Program-made: the position numbers and the translations under genes | Notes under the pieces: generated by a model | What the model saw: the letters and a program-made list of their open reading frames with translations, nothing else | What the model was told of the DNA's origin: nothing | The model's database searches: none | Part shown: positions 43,961-56,530 of the stretch, piece after piece | How positions within the stretch are numbered: position 1 is the first letter of the stretch | Layout: each line of letters begins with the position of its first letter | Assembly: GCA_944990035.1 (NCBI GenBank) | Contig: CALYLX010000115.1 | Location: forward strand, 186,001-250,000 | Direction: 5' to 3' | Origin: Clitopilus passeckerianus | Lineage: Eukaryota > Basidiomycota > Agaricomycetes > Agaricales > Entolomataceae | DNA length: 64,000 bases

Positions 43961-46900
43961 ATGCCTCCTGAACCTTCCCGTTCTACGCCCAAGAAACGGG
44001 TGCCGAGGAAGTATACCGAGGAAGAGTTGAAAGATATCGAGGTGAAGAGGTTGAACGGTGAGTTGGCCACCTTCGCTGTAATTGACGTTGGCGTTTGACT
44101 CATGCTGGATTTCGTGGCTAGGTGAACTGTCGTGTGCGGAATGCAGAAGGTTGAAGCTGAAATGTGACAAGAAGGTGCCGTGTGGGTCTTGTGTGAGGAG
44201 AGGATGCGAGAGTATATGTCCTTGTGGTACGTTGGATGCTGCACCTACTGGTCTCGTTGGGGTCCTGACACTCTTTTCCTGCTTTCAGGTGTACTTTCCG
44301 CTGGACAAGGAACTCGGTCTGTTTTCATCGCTCGCACTTGTGGTACCATCGTTCACGAGTGCATGCCTGTAGCTTCATCTTAGCATCAACCGATCAACTT
44401 CACGCAAAAATCGGAGAAATGAGCCATAGGATCCGACAGCTCGAAGATGCACTTGCGATTCTTCAAGCTACAGTTTCTGACCAGCGACACCCATTGTTAG
44501 CAGAGGAGCTACTCAAAATCAAGTTCGGGTCGGAGAAGATGTTGACGAGGTATGATTCTCCCGAGGAGGAAGGTGGCGAGGAGGGAGGAGCGACACATTC
44601 AATCGATGCTTTGGGTACTTTGACGTTGGGAGATTTTGGAGAAGTCAAGTATTTTGGCCGGTCTGCTGGTTCCGAGGTGTGTTCTTCATGGTTTGGGCTC
44701 TTAAAGTGACTATATGCTTATGACCTTGCGGCAGACGCTCATGATGGTGAATCTGCCACCTTTTGCTCCTATCTGAGCATATCCTCAATGCGCTTTTTCA
44801 CCCTCTGTTCAGGCAGAAGACGATGATGACGAAGAAATTGAAGAAGGCGATAAAGTCCACCCCTCCGTTGGACCTATGCTCGAAAACCTCGCAAGCCTAT
44901 TCTCCCTCTCCGACCAGTCAAAGTCAACAACGGAGATTCTGAGGATACTCAAAACTCTTTTACCACCACGAGAACGAACGGAGGCTCTATGCCAGAGCTA
45001 TCTCGTGCATGCGAGTAACTTCTTCAGGCCGATAAAGAAGGAAGAACTGGTGGAGACATTTGTGCCAGCAATATACGCATCAGCAGCTGCTCCATCGTCG
45101 ATATCCCCCCCAAACGGTCTTTTCTCTACAAACCCTGCTGAAGAGTCCACTGGCCGGGAAGACGAAACATCACCTCACGGTCTCGCCACCCTCTACTTCA
45201 TCCTCGCCCTCGGCGCCCTTTTAGACCTAAGCCTTCCGCCATACAATTCCGAGGCAGAGCGGTATTACGAATTAGCACGAGCGGCATTGTCGTTGAGAGT
45301 GGTGTTTGACAGTCCACAAGTGGATACGGTGCAGGCGTTGGGGCTGATGGCGACGTATCATACGTTGGCTGGGAAGAAGTACTCGAGGGATAGTGCGGTA
45401 GGTTCTTGTGCTTTTCTGAGTCACGGGTGGATACTTACTTGGATTTGGGTGTTTGTAGTGGTGTGTTATGAGTATTGCTGCGAAGTTGGCGCAATGTGTA
45501 AGAGCACGGATTTCCTGCTGTTGAAATTTCATGACTGATGCAGAGGTTCTTTCAGGTTGGTCTCCGTTAGTTTTGACCTTTGCTTCGTTGCGAACTCGTT
45601 ACTGATGTCCCGCGAAGACCGTGACAGTGCAAGATGGCATATGGATCCAAAGACAGTTCAGAAACGGCGGACGTTGTTCTGGGAGATATATGCGGCAGAT
45701 ATGTCGAATGTTGGTCTTACTTGTCTACGCTATCAATCTGCCTAAACTTATGATGTTCCTCCTCCAGAGTCTGGCGATTGGAAGGCCACCTGCCATACAC
45801 CAGTCATACGTGGACTGCGAATTTCCGACTGACGAAGAAGCCACGCTGAACGACGCTGGTGAAATCCAGCACGGATGTATGTCCTTGTCTCCTAGTTTTA
45901 TTATTTTCAACCGCTCATGGCATGCTTTCCACTTAGTCTGGCGTGTGAAATACATCTTCACCCGGGACATGTTTCTAGGAGTCGCAGACACCACTTTGAC
46001 CGCCAAATCCCTGAACTATTCCTCCGTCTTGGAGCTCGACAGGAAAGTCCGAGAATTCTCGTTCCCGAGCTCGATCAAGCCATATGCAGTGAAGGAGGAG
46101 GTCGGGGAGGAGATATATCATTCCAGTTCCTTGAGCTTGCAAGGCTTCTATGCGAGCCAGTATAGGACCGTTAGTGAGTATACTCCTTTCCCTTCCAATA
46201 CAGGCACTGTGCTGACGATTGCCTATCCCACAGCGATGCTATACCTCCATCGAAGTTTCTTCGCTCAAGCACTCCTCGATCGCCCAACGAATCCTCTGCT
46301 TTCACCGTTCGCTCCATCGTTCCTGACTGCATATCGCTGTGCATCAGTCATCATCAAGGCTTCTGCCCACCGGTTTGACCGGTGTGCGGAGATGGCCAAG
46401 AGGGTGTGGTTCATGTTGTATCATATGTTCTCCGCTGCTGTAAGCTTTTCTACCTTTGCTAGTATTACATAGCCCACTAACCATTTTTTCTGCTTGAACA
46501 GATCATTGTGGGGACGGTGGTTACGAGGTCCCCAAATTCAAATGTCGCGCAAAGTGCATTGGAAGATTTGGCTATGGCGATTGAGTTGTTTGAGCAGACG
46601 GCGCCGGTGTCACATCGTGCAAAGGTTGCTTTGGTATGTATCCAGCTTGATTTGAACTTCAGCTTTTGGATTCTGACCTACTATACAGGGTGTTCTCCGG
46701 AAGCTACAAGACAAGGCCATCCGATCTTACAATCAGTACAAATCTCGTTCCGCGTCCCAGGACCCCGATTCCTCTCATTCTGCATCTGCAGCAGCGTCCA
46801 GCCCACAATCGACCACTGCAGATGACAGCGACGAGCTCGCTATCTTTGGTGGACAGACACGGGTTCTAGCCAAGAAGAAGACCAGGAGGCAGAAGTCGGC

Positions 46901-47933
46901 TGGGAGCATGAGCATGGTCACGGATTCGCCTTCCCCGCCCTCTGTGAAGAGTCCAGCATCTCCGCCGCAGATTGCTTCCACTATCTCGGGAGAGTCAAAT
47001 ACGTCAACGACCACGGCCGCTGGTGTAGGCGGGAACATAGAGATGCAAAATGATGGGCTGCACCCACCATTAGGCGATCCTTTCAGCCCTGGAGCGTTTC
47101 CCGGAGACTATGCTGCACTCGGAATTTCAACAAGCCCGAGGCCAGAAACAGTCCCTTCGACAGCACCTTCGGGCGACATCCCCGTCGCGTTGAGTGTACC
47201 TCACAGTAATAGTTCCTCTCAATCAAACAAGGCTGAGCATCTCAACCTCGAGGCCTACACCACACCCCTCCCTGAACAGTCGCAGTTGGACGCCTTCTTT
47301 CCCAATGTTACCAACGCGCCAGCACCAACGGTCTCTGCGCCCTCTCTTGTCCCATCGCCGGAGGCGTTCTTTAGAGCTTTGGACGCATCTCACCCCAGCC
47401 TCACCACCCAACCACTGTCACAACCGAACTTTTCTGATTCCGTGCTACACAGTCCAGCTCCATGGCGGCCCTACTCGCCGGATCCAAACGGATTACCCAA
47501 GCCCGATACCTCGTTTGGCTGGATACCTCCCTCCAATCTTCAACCTGGACCAACGTCATTCTTTCGCCCTAGTCAGGTCAATCCTGTTAATACGACAAAT
47601 TTCCAGTATGGTGTTCCAAATTCTGTTGATGCCTTCATGTCCGGTTTATCTACCGGACGCTCTGCCTTCCCAACGGCAACAAGCCCGTCGCTATCATCGT
47701 TCTTCCAACAAAACGTAGGCCCTTCGGACTCAGCATCTGCGGGCTTTGACTTCGCAGGATCGAGCCAAGACATGTCCGCTGCAACTGGCGGCCCTGCGGC
47801 GATGATGGTAGAGTTGGGGCTGATGACGGAGTCGAGCATGGATTCTGGCTGGTTCAACTTCATGCAGGATTGTGGAATTGTACTTGACGGGGCCTCTGGG
47901 AGCCAGAACCCTGATTTTCAGCAGCAGCAATAG
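43961..47933 (+). CDS. Zn2Cys6 fungal-specific transcription factor
   Basis: Nuclear regulator with a binuclear zinc cluster and the fungal-specific (MHR) domain. Exon 1 (MPPEPSRSTPKKRVPRKY) is joined by a GTGAGT intron to the cluster CAECRRLKLKCDKKVPCGSC, with Cys at about 37, 40, 47, 53, 56 and 61. A linker helix follows (DQLHAKIGEMSHRIRQLEDA). The middle homology domain is spread over many exons: HGLATLYFILALGALLDLSL, YYELARAALSLRVVFDSPQV, VQALGLMATYHTL, KRRTLFWEIYAADM, LAIGRPPAIHQSYVDCEFPTD, AMLYLHRSFFAQALLDRP and EMAKRVWFMLYHMF. The C-terminal about 400 residues are Ser/Pro/Gln-rich and end in QQQ, like an activation region. The target genes are not evident from position. Confidence 0.85.
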
Positions 47934-48077
47934 ATTGTGAATTGTAAATTTGGATGTTTTGCTATCTGTATACATATTTCCTGTCTATCCTCTCTATACA
48001 GGGAATTGGAATAATTCTTTTGGGTATAATGTTGATCCTCATCTATCTGGACGTGTTTCACCAGTACGAGACAATCT

Positions 48078-49967
48078 CTAAAGGCATGAAGTCTCCAGTG
48101 TTTTTATTGCTGCCGCGATGTCCTTTTCCAATGTGGTGTCCCAGCCTGTGATAACATTTCAGTACGTTGAACAAAGGTATTTGTCAGATATTTGAGGCAA
48201 CATACACCACTGCCAATTCTTCTTGATAGCGTCTGCGAGTTCAGACAGCCGTTGTGGCTGCTCGTCGAATGAGATACCATCGAGATTCAGGCCAAAATAA
48301 TGCCCATTGAGGATAGACCCTCTCTGAACACTCTCCGCCATTGGCCGGCGTATCTCATCGTAGATCTTGAGCACCGTCGCCAGGTTTTTCTTATCTGTTT
48401 TGGGATGGCCGAGGAGGGTTCCCATCATGACTGCGTCCTGTAAGATGACGTTAGCCCGAATCGTAGGAAAGATTCCAATGGAGTAGCACCTCAATGGCTT
48501 GACCAGCTCCAGACGCCTGGTTAGGAGACATTCCGTGGGCCTGTATTCTGGATGTGAGCGAGGTGGTTCTAGGGATGCGCGAAGGACTGACCGAATCTCC
48601 AAGTAATGCAACGTGACCAGAAACCCAAGTATCTAACTTCTGTGTTTCATGGATAGCCCAACGAGACACCTTGCCCACGCACTGCACGAGGCTGTAAGGT
48701 ATCTTGTATCATGGCTGTATACGCTCGAAGACCTACGTCAAGCACAGGAAGAAACTCCTCGTCCCAGCCTGCATGTTTAGATAGAAGCTCTTGCTTGTCG
48801 ACTTCTTCAACCCATGCCCCGCTCCAAGGAGTGCCGTACAATTCGTCCCGTTCGTGATATGACCCAATGTTAACATATTTCCCGACTGCAACGGGGTATG
48901 CGACGGCCCACTGTGGTGAAACTGGTATCAGTAGCTGTTCAAGGTCCGATCTCTGTTCAGGTTACCGAGCGTTTTCCCATATGCTAAAGACAACTCGGAT
49001 GAGGGTAAGGTTTTTCGGAATAAAGATGAGCATTTACCATGACAGGCAGCGCATCAGGATCCATAAACCGTGACGTGAGACCGGGATGGGAATCGATATA
49101 TTCCCGAAGGCAGCCCATTTGTGCCATAGCTCTGTACCCGATAATCCCGGTCCAGATGGGTTCTATCTTTGAGAGGAGATCCTTAGCGAGTTCGGGTGAA
49201 CCGGCCTCTTTCGCTTTCGTAGCCTGCGACGTGAGGAGTGATTTCCGGACGGCAGATTTTATCCCATCTGAGCCAATGAGGACGTCACAGGTCGAGGTGA
49301 CCCCGTTCTCGAAAGACAGGGAGACAATTCCTGATTCTTCAATGTAGTTACCTAGCCGGTGTCCAAAGTAGATTTTGTATTGGCTCGGTAGGTGGTCCTG
49401 TAGCACTTGGAGAAGATCAGGCCGATAGTAGTGGACAAACGTTCCTTAGAGACGGTGAGTCAAGGTTAGGCGATTGCAGTAAGACCATGGAATATACCTT
49501 GGGTTTGCAGGCTGTGAAAATCAAAACCATCCGGCTGATCAGCTTTTCGGAAAACATAGCTATCGACTAGAAAGAGAACAATCAGTATCAGGGAGCAACC
49601 GTCGGCTCGAGATTATATTTTACTCGCCTAATTCATCCATGTGTTCAGTCAGCGCTACGCGCTCGAGGTCCTCGGTTAGGTCGAGGGAGTACAATAGCTT
49701 CCAGACTCGAGGCCAGACGCCCATTCCAGCACCTACTTCGGAAAACTCTGGGGCAGCTTCGTAGATATCGACGTCTATATCTGGATATCGACCCAGGGCG
49801 ACTGTGATATATACATTAGCGTCTGTCATGCTTAAGAATACAGGAGAACTCTTCACCTGCAGTGACGAGACCTCCGATACCACCCCCGCTGCAGAGAGGA
49901 TCAGCTCCACGAGTTGGCAAAGAAACAAACGCTCAACGCACCAGATTGCTACACGGAATTTTCCCAT
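48078..49967 (-). CDS. FAD-dependent aromatic-ring-type monooxygenase
   Basis: Salicylate-hydroxylase-like flavoprotein monooxygenase, which uses NAD(P)H and O2 to hydroxylate aromatic or related substrates. Start at 49967 (MGKFRVAI); a first intron leads to the dinucleotide fold CGGGIGGLVTA. Later exons give DVDIYEAAPEFSEVGAGMGV, VHYYRPDLLQVLQDHLPSQ, DVLIGSDGIKSAVRKSLL, WAVAYPVAVGKYVNIGSY, and the FAD/ribityl motif GDSAHGMSPNQASGAGQAIE assembled across an intron, then DAVMMGTLLGHPKTD. A last intron with donor GTATGT joins KKNWQW to CWDTTLEKDIAAAIKTLE and stop at 48078. All hallmark motifs are present. The gene is divergent from the Kre9-like copies and could belong to a catabolic or secondary-metabolite pathway with the oxygenase at 53.4 kb, which is speculative. 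Confidence 0.85.
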
Positions 49968-50872
49968 TGTGCTGCCTGAGATAAAATGCAAGACAAGACG
50001 AAGTACACGTCCTTATATACCGCCTACTTAGAAGATTAAGTTTTTCTGCGAGAACTCCAACCCTGTCGAGAACCGGCGTACGGGAGCTGTGCTATCAGAA
50101 GGAGGTCCTCAAGGTTGCCTTGCTGACCCCTTAATAGAAACTCGTAGGTCCTTAGCGGGAAAGCGCATCATGGTCAAAGCAATGCAAACAAAGCGACGCC
50201 CAAGAGCTGACTCCAAATGTGCAGAGGCTCCATCCCAAGGTTGATCCCCGTCCATACAGGCCTGTACATTTGCCGCATCTTTCGGGAATCATTTTCGTCA
50301 AACCCCCTCAAGTTTAATCGACAAGTAAGAGTAAATCGCGGAGAATTCGACCATTGTCAAAGCTAGATTCAATCTTTGACATCCAGTGGGAGAAGACGTT
50401 AATTGTGCTCAAGTTTGCAGCCCACTGCCCTGTAACCTGCCCGTGTTGGTGTGCGTGAAGCATTTTGACAACCATGACTCGGTCATCGGATCACTGACCA
50501 CATCTATTTGTCGTTAATTGCTCATGTTGACTTTTCCCTTCGAACTCTCATAAACCTTTGTCGTGGAAGAGCGGACCGGTGTGGACATCATGTCGGTCCT
50601 CCTCAAACGCCATTCGAAGACCTCAGGCTGCCTGCCGAGGGCGCCGTCGAATATAACCAGCCCCAAGCTAGCCCCCGAATACATTTGCATAGTCAGCCGT
50701 TTGTTCTAGCTCTATTGTTGGCTCAGAAGGAGTACATGTGATGAATCATGAATGTACGGAGGTTTCTTCCCTATCGCCACATTGTATATGAAGCCAGGGA
50801 GAAGGTCTGTGAGGCCTCTGGAACTGACCCTTCCTCTGGTAATTCTCTTCATCTTGGGAATCCTTAACTACC
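49968..50872. other. Intergenic
   Basis: Promoters of the monooxygenase and of the dead Kre9-like copy. The stretch from about 50711 resembles the one upstream of the intact copy at about 52089. Confidence 0.45.
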
Positions 50873-51402
50873 ATGAGACTCACTGCTGTTCTGTTGGCTT
50901 CGTTCTGTGCTCTTGCTCGAGCTTTGCCAGCGACTCTCGAGCACAGAGAATGTCTATACACCTCCCGTCCTCTATCTAGACGATGGAACCGTCTGGTACT
51001 AGGGGCAACGCCATAATGTAACCTGGTATGCTTGGTCCTGCCCTCATGTCATAAACAGCTGAGCGAAGTGGGGGTTTTGAAGGGATACCTCTAACCCTTT
51101 GGTGAATATCACTAACACTATCGGAACGATAGGCTTGCTCAAAGGCGGAGTAGTCTCTCCTCATAAGTTATGCTACTAACTTCTTGGATTAGCGCTCATC
51201 ATGTTTTCAGTCATTCTTGCCAAAGGGTTCTCTATCCTCCTAGGGCGATATGAGATCACGGTCTCATGTGTCTATCCAGGTGACGATTATCAGCTTGTTC
51301 GTGAGTGCTCAATCAATCGGTTGTGATCGACCTTGAGTTGAAGAATCAGTCTTTGGTGACTCAGGCAACTTTTCACCCCACTTCTCTATCCTTGGCGGTT
51401 AA
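50873..51402 (+). pseudogene. Kre9-like secreted protein, dead copy
   Basis: Older or faster-decaying duplicate of the gene at 52243. The signal peptide is nearly identical (MRLTAVLLASFCALARALPA). The frame is then lost, and the stretch matching TVWYKNQRHNVTW has a stop codon (TAC TAG where the intact copy has TAT AAG). Later pieces still match: AKGFSILLGRYEITV, PGDDYQLV and FGDSGNFSPHFSILGG with stop at 51402. Intron positions match those of the intact copy. Confidence 0.8.
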
Positions 51403-52242
51403 ATGCCGAGAGGGGGTAAACATGGGGGATATGGTATGTACTACTAATGACCAACGGACAAGCATGCGTAAACGTTACTAACGGTGAAGTGTTTCTTGAC
51501 ATCTTATGGCACGAATATGACTACCTTATACAATTTACAGTTGCGATCTTCTCTTCTGTACAGTATTCAAGACCCTCGAACTTGTATTTGACTGAGGAAA
51601 TTTGGGCCAAGAATCAATCTCTCCTTGATTCTCTCGTCTCCTGACAAGCCCGTTTGTGTTGCCGTCGACTGGCTGGAAGGCAACTTCTCCAGGTGCAATA
51701 TACTGTATGGAAAGTGCCAAATTCTCAGAAAATATAGATGCTTCCGCTGTCGCAATTCCAAGTCTGGCTGCGTCGGGAGTTGTACTTGGTGTGACTCAGT
51801 TCCGAACTTCCGATTGGAGGGAGGTTTATTTGTACGCGCTTGACTTTATGTACTTTCGACTTCAAGTCCTCACAGAGGTCCTCGAGGCGGAGTTGCGGGC
51901 CGATGCTGTAACCTCACAACATTCAACCACCATCATTGCAGCCAAACGCCCAATGAGCAAACCACATCGTGCTACCGTTCTTGCGATTCCTCCAGACCGC
52001 CCTGGAAGACCAGGCTGAAAAACGTAGAATGACTAAAGATATCAGTAAACCCGTCCTCGCATGGGATTGGTCAGGCGGCTTGTTTGAGTTCTATTGTTGG
52101 CTCTAATAAAGCCCATGTGATGCAAGGTACGGGTGTTTCTCCCCTAAAGGTCTGGTACCACATCGTTTATAAAAAGTCTGACAGGATACTCGTAAGACCT
52201 TTGACGCTCTTCGTCCCCTCGGTCTGTAGTGTCTTCTCCATC
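51403..52242. other. Intergenic between the two Kre9-like copies
   Basis: No gene was recognised; ORFs at 51447-52018 show no motifs. The right end repeats the upstream sequence of the dead copy (CTATTGTTGGCTC...CATGTGATG). Confidence 0.45.
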
Positions 52243-52774
52243 ATGCGAATCACTGCTGTTCTGTTGGCGTCCTTCTGCACTCTCACTCAGGCTACCCCGG
52301 TCGCTCTTGAGCAAAGAGATGTCTATACACCTCCGGTTACCTATCCTCATAACGGAACTGTCTGGTATAAGAATCAGCGCCATAATGTCACTTGGTAAGT
52401 CAGAATCGCCCGCCTACAATCCCTGATAGTGGTGCTAATCCATTTCGCAGGGATACTTCTCACCACCCAGTGAACATCACGAACAAGATCGGCCAGATTT
52501 ATTTGCGCAAAGGCGGGTTTACTAGCCCTCGTGAGTAAGGCGTTTATTCGTCTGGATTGTTGCTGACATTTCTTCGTAGTTATCCTGAACAAAGGATTCT
52601 CGATCCTCCTCGGCAGGATCGAAGTAACCGTCCCTTGGGTCACGCCGGGCGACGACTACCAGCTTGTCCGTGAGTGTCCAGTTTCTCTGTCATGCTACAC
52701 CTCGAGCTAATGAAATTCTAGTCTTTGGCGATTCCGGCAATTTCTCGCCTTACTTCTCCATTCTCGGTGGCTGA
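52243..52774 (+). CDS. Small secreted Kre9/Knh1-N-terminal-like protein
   Basis: About 120 residues. Signal peptide MRITAVLLASFCTLTQATP, then VALEQRDVYTPPVTYPHNGT and VWYKNQRHNVTWDTSHHPVN. Introns follow (GTAAGT...TTCGCAG, GTGAGT..., GTGAGT...), with LRKGGFTSP, LNKGFSILLGRIEVTVPWVT, PGDDYQLV and FGDSGNFSPYFSILGG before the stop. The immunoglobulin-like pattern with VTW near the start and PGDDYQLVLFGDSGN-type end is that of the Kre9/Knh1 N-terminal domain, found in many fungal cell-wall or GPI proteins. Here there is no Ser/Thr-rich tail or GPI signal, so the protein is the bare domain and is probably secreted. It is a tandem duplicate of the dead copy 1.4 kb upstream. Confidence 0.8.
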
Positions 52775-53420
52775 ACAACGATCACTTAAACGTCAAGGAC
52801 GAACACTACGATAGGCTAACGAACAACATATGACCACTAAACACGAACGCGGACTATTTATGGACATCTTATCACACGGACATGTATCATTATCTACTCA
52901 AATTCTGTTGAACCCGCATGATTTTCAGCCGAATTGAATCATTTGGGTCATTTGGGCGCTTACCCAAAGTCACTTCGTACCGGTCCGGCGCGTATGCTTC
53001 ATGAAAGGCCAATGAAAACTCAAATGGTCGAAGATCAGGCTTATGAAGGCAGTAAATTTCAGTGGCTGCCGACTAAACAAATATGGGTTTTAGCATCGAG
53101 CTGACGGCAGATCTCCTGAGGAAGTCGAGTCGTCAATGATGACGTTCCTCGATTGGCTTTTGGTGATCTGACCCTCTCGACCTCCTAGGTGAATGGCTTC
53201 TTGAGGCGAGCGTGGGCCTTTCATCCTGGTGAAGCTTTCCACTTGGCTTTTGGGTTTCGAGCCCAGATATTAACTATCAACGTGGTCCTCCGAATGTGGA
53301 ACCGAGCTGGACGAAGTATCCTCGGTTCCCTCCATTATGACTGCCAGAAAAAAATCAGATATAAGGCCGTGCCCTCGTTGGACGAAATGGCCCGTTATTC
53401 AGATTATTTCATCCTGGAAA
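52775..53420. other. Intergenic
   Basis: No feature was recognised beyond the promoter of the following oxygenase gene. Confidence 0.45.
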
Positions 53421-55014
53421 ATGCCTGGCACAGTTCTTCCTCCCTTGGCTCCCTACGTACCGCCTCCTCCAACGCAGGAGAAACGTGAGCATCCTTACCT
53501 CTGTTTCTCGATTACTTGCTCCAGCTGAGGTTCATTCTAGTTGACTGGGCCGATCTTCCGGTAATCGATCTGGCCAAGAACAGTACCCCTGAAGGTCGCG
53601 CAGAGCTCGTTGAAGATCTTCGTAATGCTCTGACAACGTTCGGGTTCTTCTACGTTATAAACCATGGGTGGACTCCTGAGCAGGTGTGCCACTTTCCTTC
53701 ACCACGATGGGAGTCGACGGAACGCTAACTGAGTCCTCATAGACCAAGCGTATCTTTGACATCGCAAACGTGCCTTTCGACGATGTTTCTATCGAAGAGA
53801 AACAGAAGTACACTGCGAAGATAAAGGAAACCGGAAGCTATCAGGGTTACAAGCCACGACGGTATTGGGTAGGAGAGCTGGCGCTTCTCCAATTACTACC
53901 GGCTGATGGACTGTTCTTCCTTCAGCATATTGCCAATGGCGTCAGAGATCAATTGGAACATTATAACAGTAAGGCTGCCATCTACCTTCCAGGGCGGATC
54001 ATTCATATTGACTTCAACCAGTCAATCGCAATGTATATCTCAAGCAGCATCCAGAGCCTCTTCGACCGTTTCTACCAGAACTTAGTGTGTTCGCAAAGCA
54101 TAATCACTACAACATTCTTCATCCCCTCCTGAGGTAAGTCGCCTTTGGTAATTCCGGTTCTGCCGCTGACGCGATACCTTCAGGCTTATTGCCTCGACTC
54201 TTGAGCTTCCTGAGGATACCTTTGTTCGGCAACATGGCTTTGACGACGATGCGGAAACCTGGAGTAAGTCCAAGCGATCATCCTCCTAGCGTTGCCAGTT
54301 CTCAGTCGGGAGCTTTTCAGTCCGTTTCATAAAATAGTGAGGCAGTGTCCACTATGCGTGAGATTACCTTGTTGATAACCCAAAGCTATCCTCGCTCGGA
54401 AGAGGAGGAACAAAAGACAAACAATGTTTGGTTGAAAGGTCACAAGGGTATGCAACTTTGCCCTCCTTGACTCAGCGCGGGCCTACATCTGATTTGCTCT
54501 CGTACAGACCAAGGTACAATAAGTCTCCTTTGGAGTCAGCCTATCTCAGCTCTTCAGGTTCAAATGCGTGACGGAACTTGGAAATGGGTTAGACATGTCG
54601 AGAATGCCTTGGTAAATCTCGTCTTCTCTTCTAGCACCTGGTAATTTACGTTGACGTTGACTCTCACAGGTCGTCAACACGGGTGAATCCCTCGAGTTCC
54701 TCACAGGTGGACACTACAAAGGCACCATCCATCGCGTTATCCAGCCTCCAGTCGATCAGCGTAATTCGCCCCGCCTCGGCGTCTTCTACTTCGCGATGTG
54801 CAACGACGATATCAAGCTCGTTCCCGTTGAAAGCAGCCCTGTCCTTGACCGCTCTGGAATTACCAGACATTGCCCGGAGGATGTTGCACCTACCATGGGT
54901 GACTGGAGGAAGGGAAGGGCACGAGCTTATGGACAGACGGAGCTAAAAAAGGGTGAAGAAAAGGGGGTGGATGTGGAGCTTATTCATGGTGTTATTGTGA
55001 GACATTACAATTGA
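53421..55014 (+). CDS. 2-oxoglutarate/Fe(II)-type dioxygenase (isopenicillin N synthase-like)
   Basis: Non-haem iron oxygenase of the IPNS/2OG-Fe(II) superfamily. Start MPGTVLPPLAPYVPPPPTQE; an intron leads to LDWADLPVIDLAKN and the N-terminal DIOX_N region (LVEDLRNALTTFGFFYVINH). More exons: TKRIFDIANVPFDDVSIEEK, GSYQGYKPRRYW, HIANGVRDQLEHYNINRNVY and LHPLLRLIASTLELPEDTF. The iron site is visible: His and Asp in GHKDQGTISLLW, with the HKD joined across an intron, and the distal His in YKGTIHRVIQPP. The 2OG-side Arg is likely in NSPRLGVFYF. One junction near 54280-54360 is awkward: the in-frame reading MSTMREITLLITQS does not look like the family. Tail-to-tail with the PLP enzyme, with only 78 bp between stops. 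Confidence 0.82.
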
Positions 55015-55092
55015 GGAGGATGGCCTCTTCACCAATGTGTCTTCGTAATTGTTGAATTCCATTTGCTACTACAAGTCCCTGTTGTTCATGGT

Positions 55093-56530
55093 CTACAATG
55101 TCGCGAGGGCCTCTTTGACGACCTCAATAATCCTGCCCACCTCTTCCACAGTATTGTAATGCACCAACGAAATCCTGACCACACCATCGTCGGTATTGAC
55201 CTTGGGAGAGAGCTCGTCCACGAGCGTGTAGGCGTAGAAATGGCCAAAACGAACGCCGATCTCAATGAATTGGGTCAGAATATGGGTCTTTGTGGTACCA
55301 AGGTCAATGCTCACATCGCCCTTCTTATCCGCCAAAGCGACAATATCAGGACTCCTTATAGGACGCTCTCCGACGACCACAAAACTGATGGTGGGGACCC
55401 TGGTGAGATTGGTGGCTTCATCGCCGACAACTCTGACGCCTCTATCCCATTGCTCTGGAGCTGTGAGGAAATTAAGGAGTTTCTTGACCAGCGTTTGCTC
55501 GTGTGCAGCAATTGCTTCGAAAGAAGCATCCAGAGTACGCGATGGGGTCAAAGATAGGAGGTACTCGAGTGAACCGGTAGCACCGTAAACGATTTCGTAT
55601 CCCGGGCCCCCCGGTTGGAGCTTGTACGCCTTATCATCGACTTTCAGGAAGTGATGCGTAAGAGCCGTGATCGAAGAGGTAAGGCAAGAGGCACGGGTGT
55701 ACATTACGGAGATGTGAGGTCCATAAACCTATGCATATGTTAGCCTGATTTAGTCCTCGACTGTGGTGAAGATAGTAATCACCTTGTAGAACGAGAAGAT
55801 CGCGTAGTCAACGTTCCAACCTTTGGCATCCACGAAACGATGAGGAGCGTAAGCTACACAATCGACCGAAACTTCAACCTTGCGCGCTCCCTTGGATTGT
55901 GCATCAGCTCTAAAAGCCGCTACGATCTCCTTGACAGGAATTATAGTCCCCAGAATGTTCGAGCAGGCAGACATTGCCAGAATGCGAGTCTTAGAGGTGA
56001 CAAGAGAAAGAAGATCCTCGGTCTTGTAACCGAGAGAGTACGGGTTCTCGGGATTGATAGGTTTGGGCTTCCAGAACTTAAGTGCGATACCCTTGCGAGC
56101 AGCGAGCCGTTTCCATGGGCCAACGTTCGCTAGAATGCTTCAATTTATTGTATACCGTAGATAGAACATGGGATATACCTTCATGCTCGCCCATTACTAT
56201 GAATTCTTCGTCGTTCTTCACGTCATTCTCTATCGCTCTGGACAGGTTCTCAATGTTCATCGTCGAACTGGCGGCGAAGACGATCTCCCCCGGCGATGCA
56301 TTGAAGAGTTTCGCAACATCCTCGGGCCCCTGTACTGTAACACGTCGAGTACTCTCAGCGGAGACACTGTAATCAGCCCCTAACTGGGCATTGGTGTTGA
56401 GGAGATAATCAGAGATGCGATCGACAACAACTTTGGCAGCCTGAGATCCTCCTGCGTTATCGGCGAAGATGAACCCTGAAGCAAGAGAAGGAAACTGGGA
56501 ACGCGCTTTCTGGACGTCGAGGACAGTCAT
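55093..56530 (-). CDS. Class V PLP-dependent aminotransferase / cysteine desulfurase-like protein
   Basis: Fold-type I PLP enzyme of the NifS/isopenicillin-epimerase-like group. Start MTVLDVQKARSQFPSLASGF at 56530, not the upstream TTG. Motifs in order: IFADNAGGSQAAKVVVDRIS, EIVFAASSTMNIENLSRAIE, FIVMGEHEG, LAMSACSNILGTIIPVKEIV, SVDCVAYAPHRFVDAKGWNVD (cofactor Asp) and YAIFSFYKV-YGPH with the presumed Schiff-base Lys. The C-terminal domain has GPGYEIVYGATGSLEYLL and VRISLVHYNTVEEVGRIIE. Two introns split HEG from ANVGPWKRL and YKV from YGPHISVM. The full length fits the family. Substrate unknown; Cys lyase, desulfurase and epimerase members share these motifs. Confidence 0.85.

Noticed and set aside
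43705..44244. 179-codon minus-strand ORF at the start of the transcription-factor gene
   Set aside because: Overlaps the well-supported Zn2Cys6 exons and has no motif.
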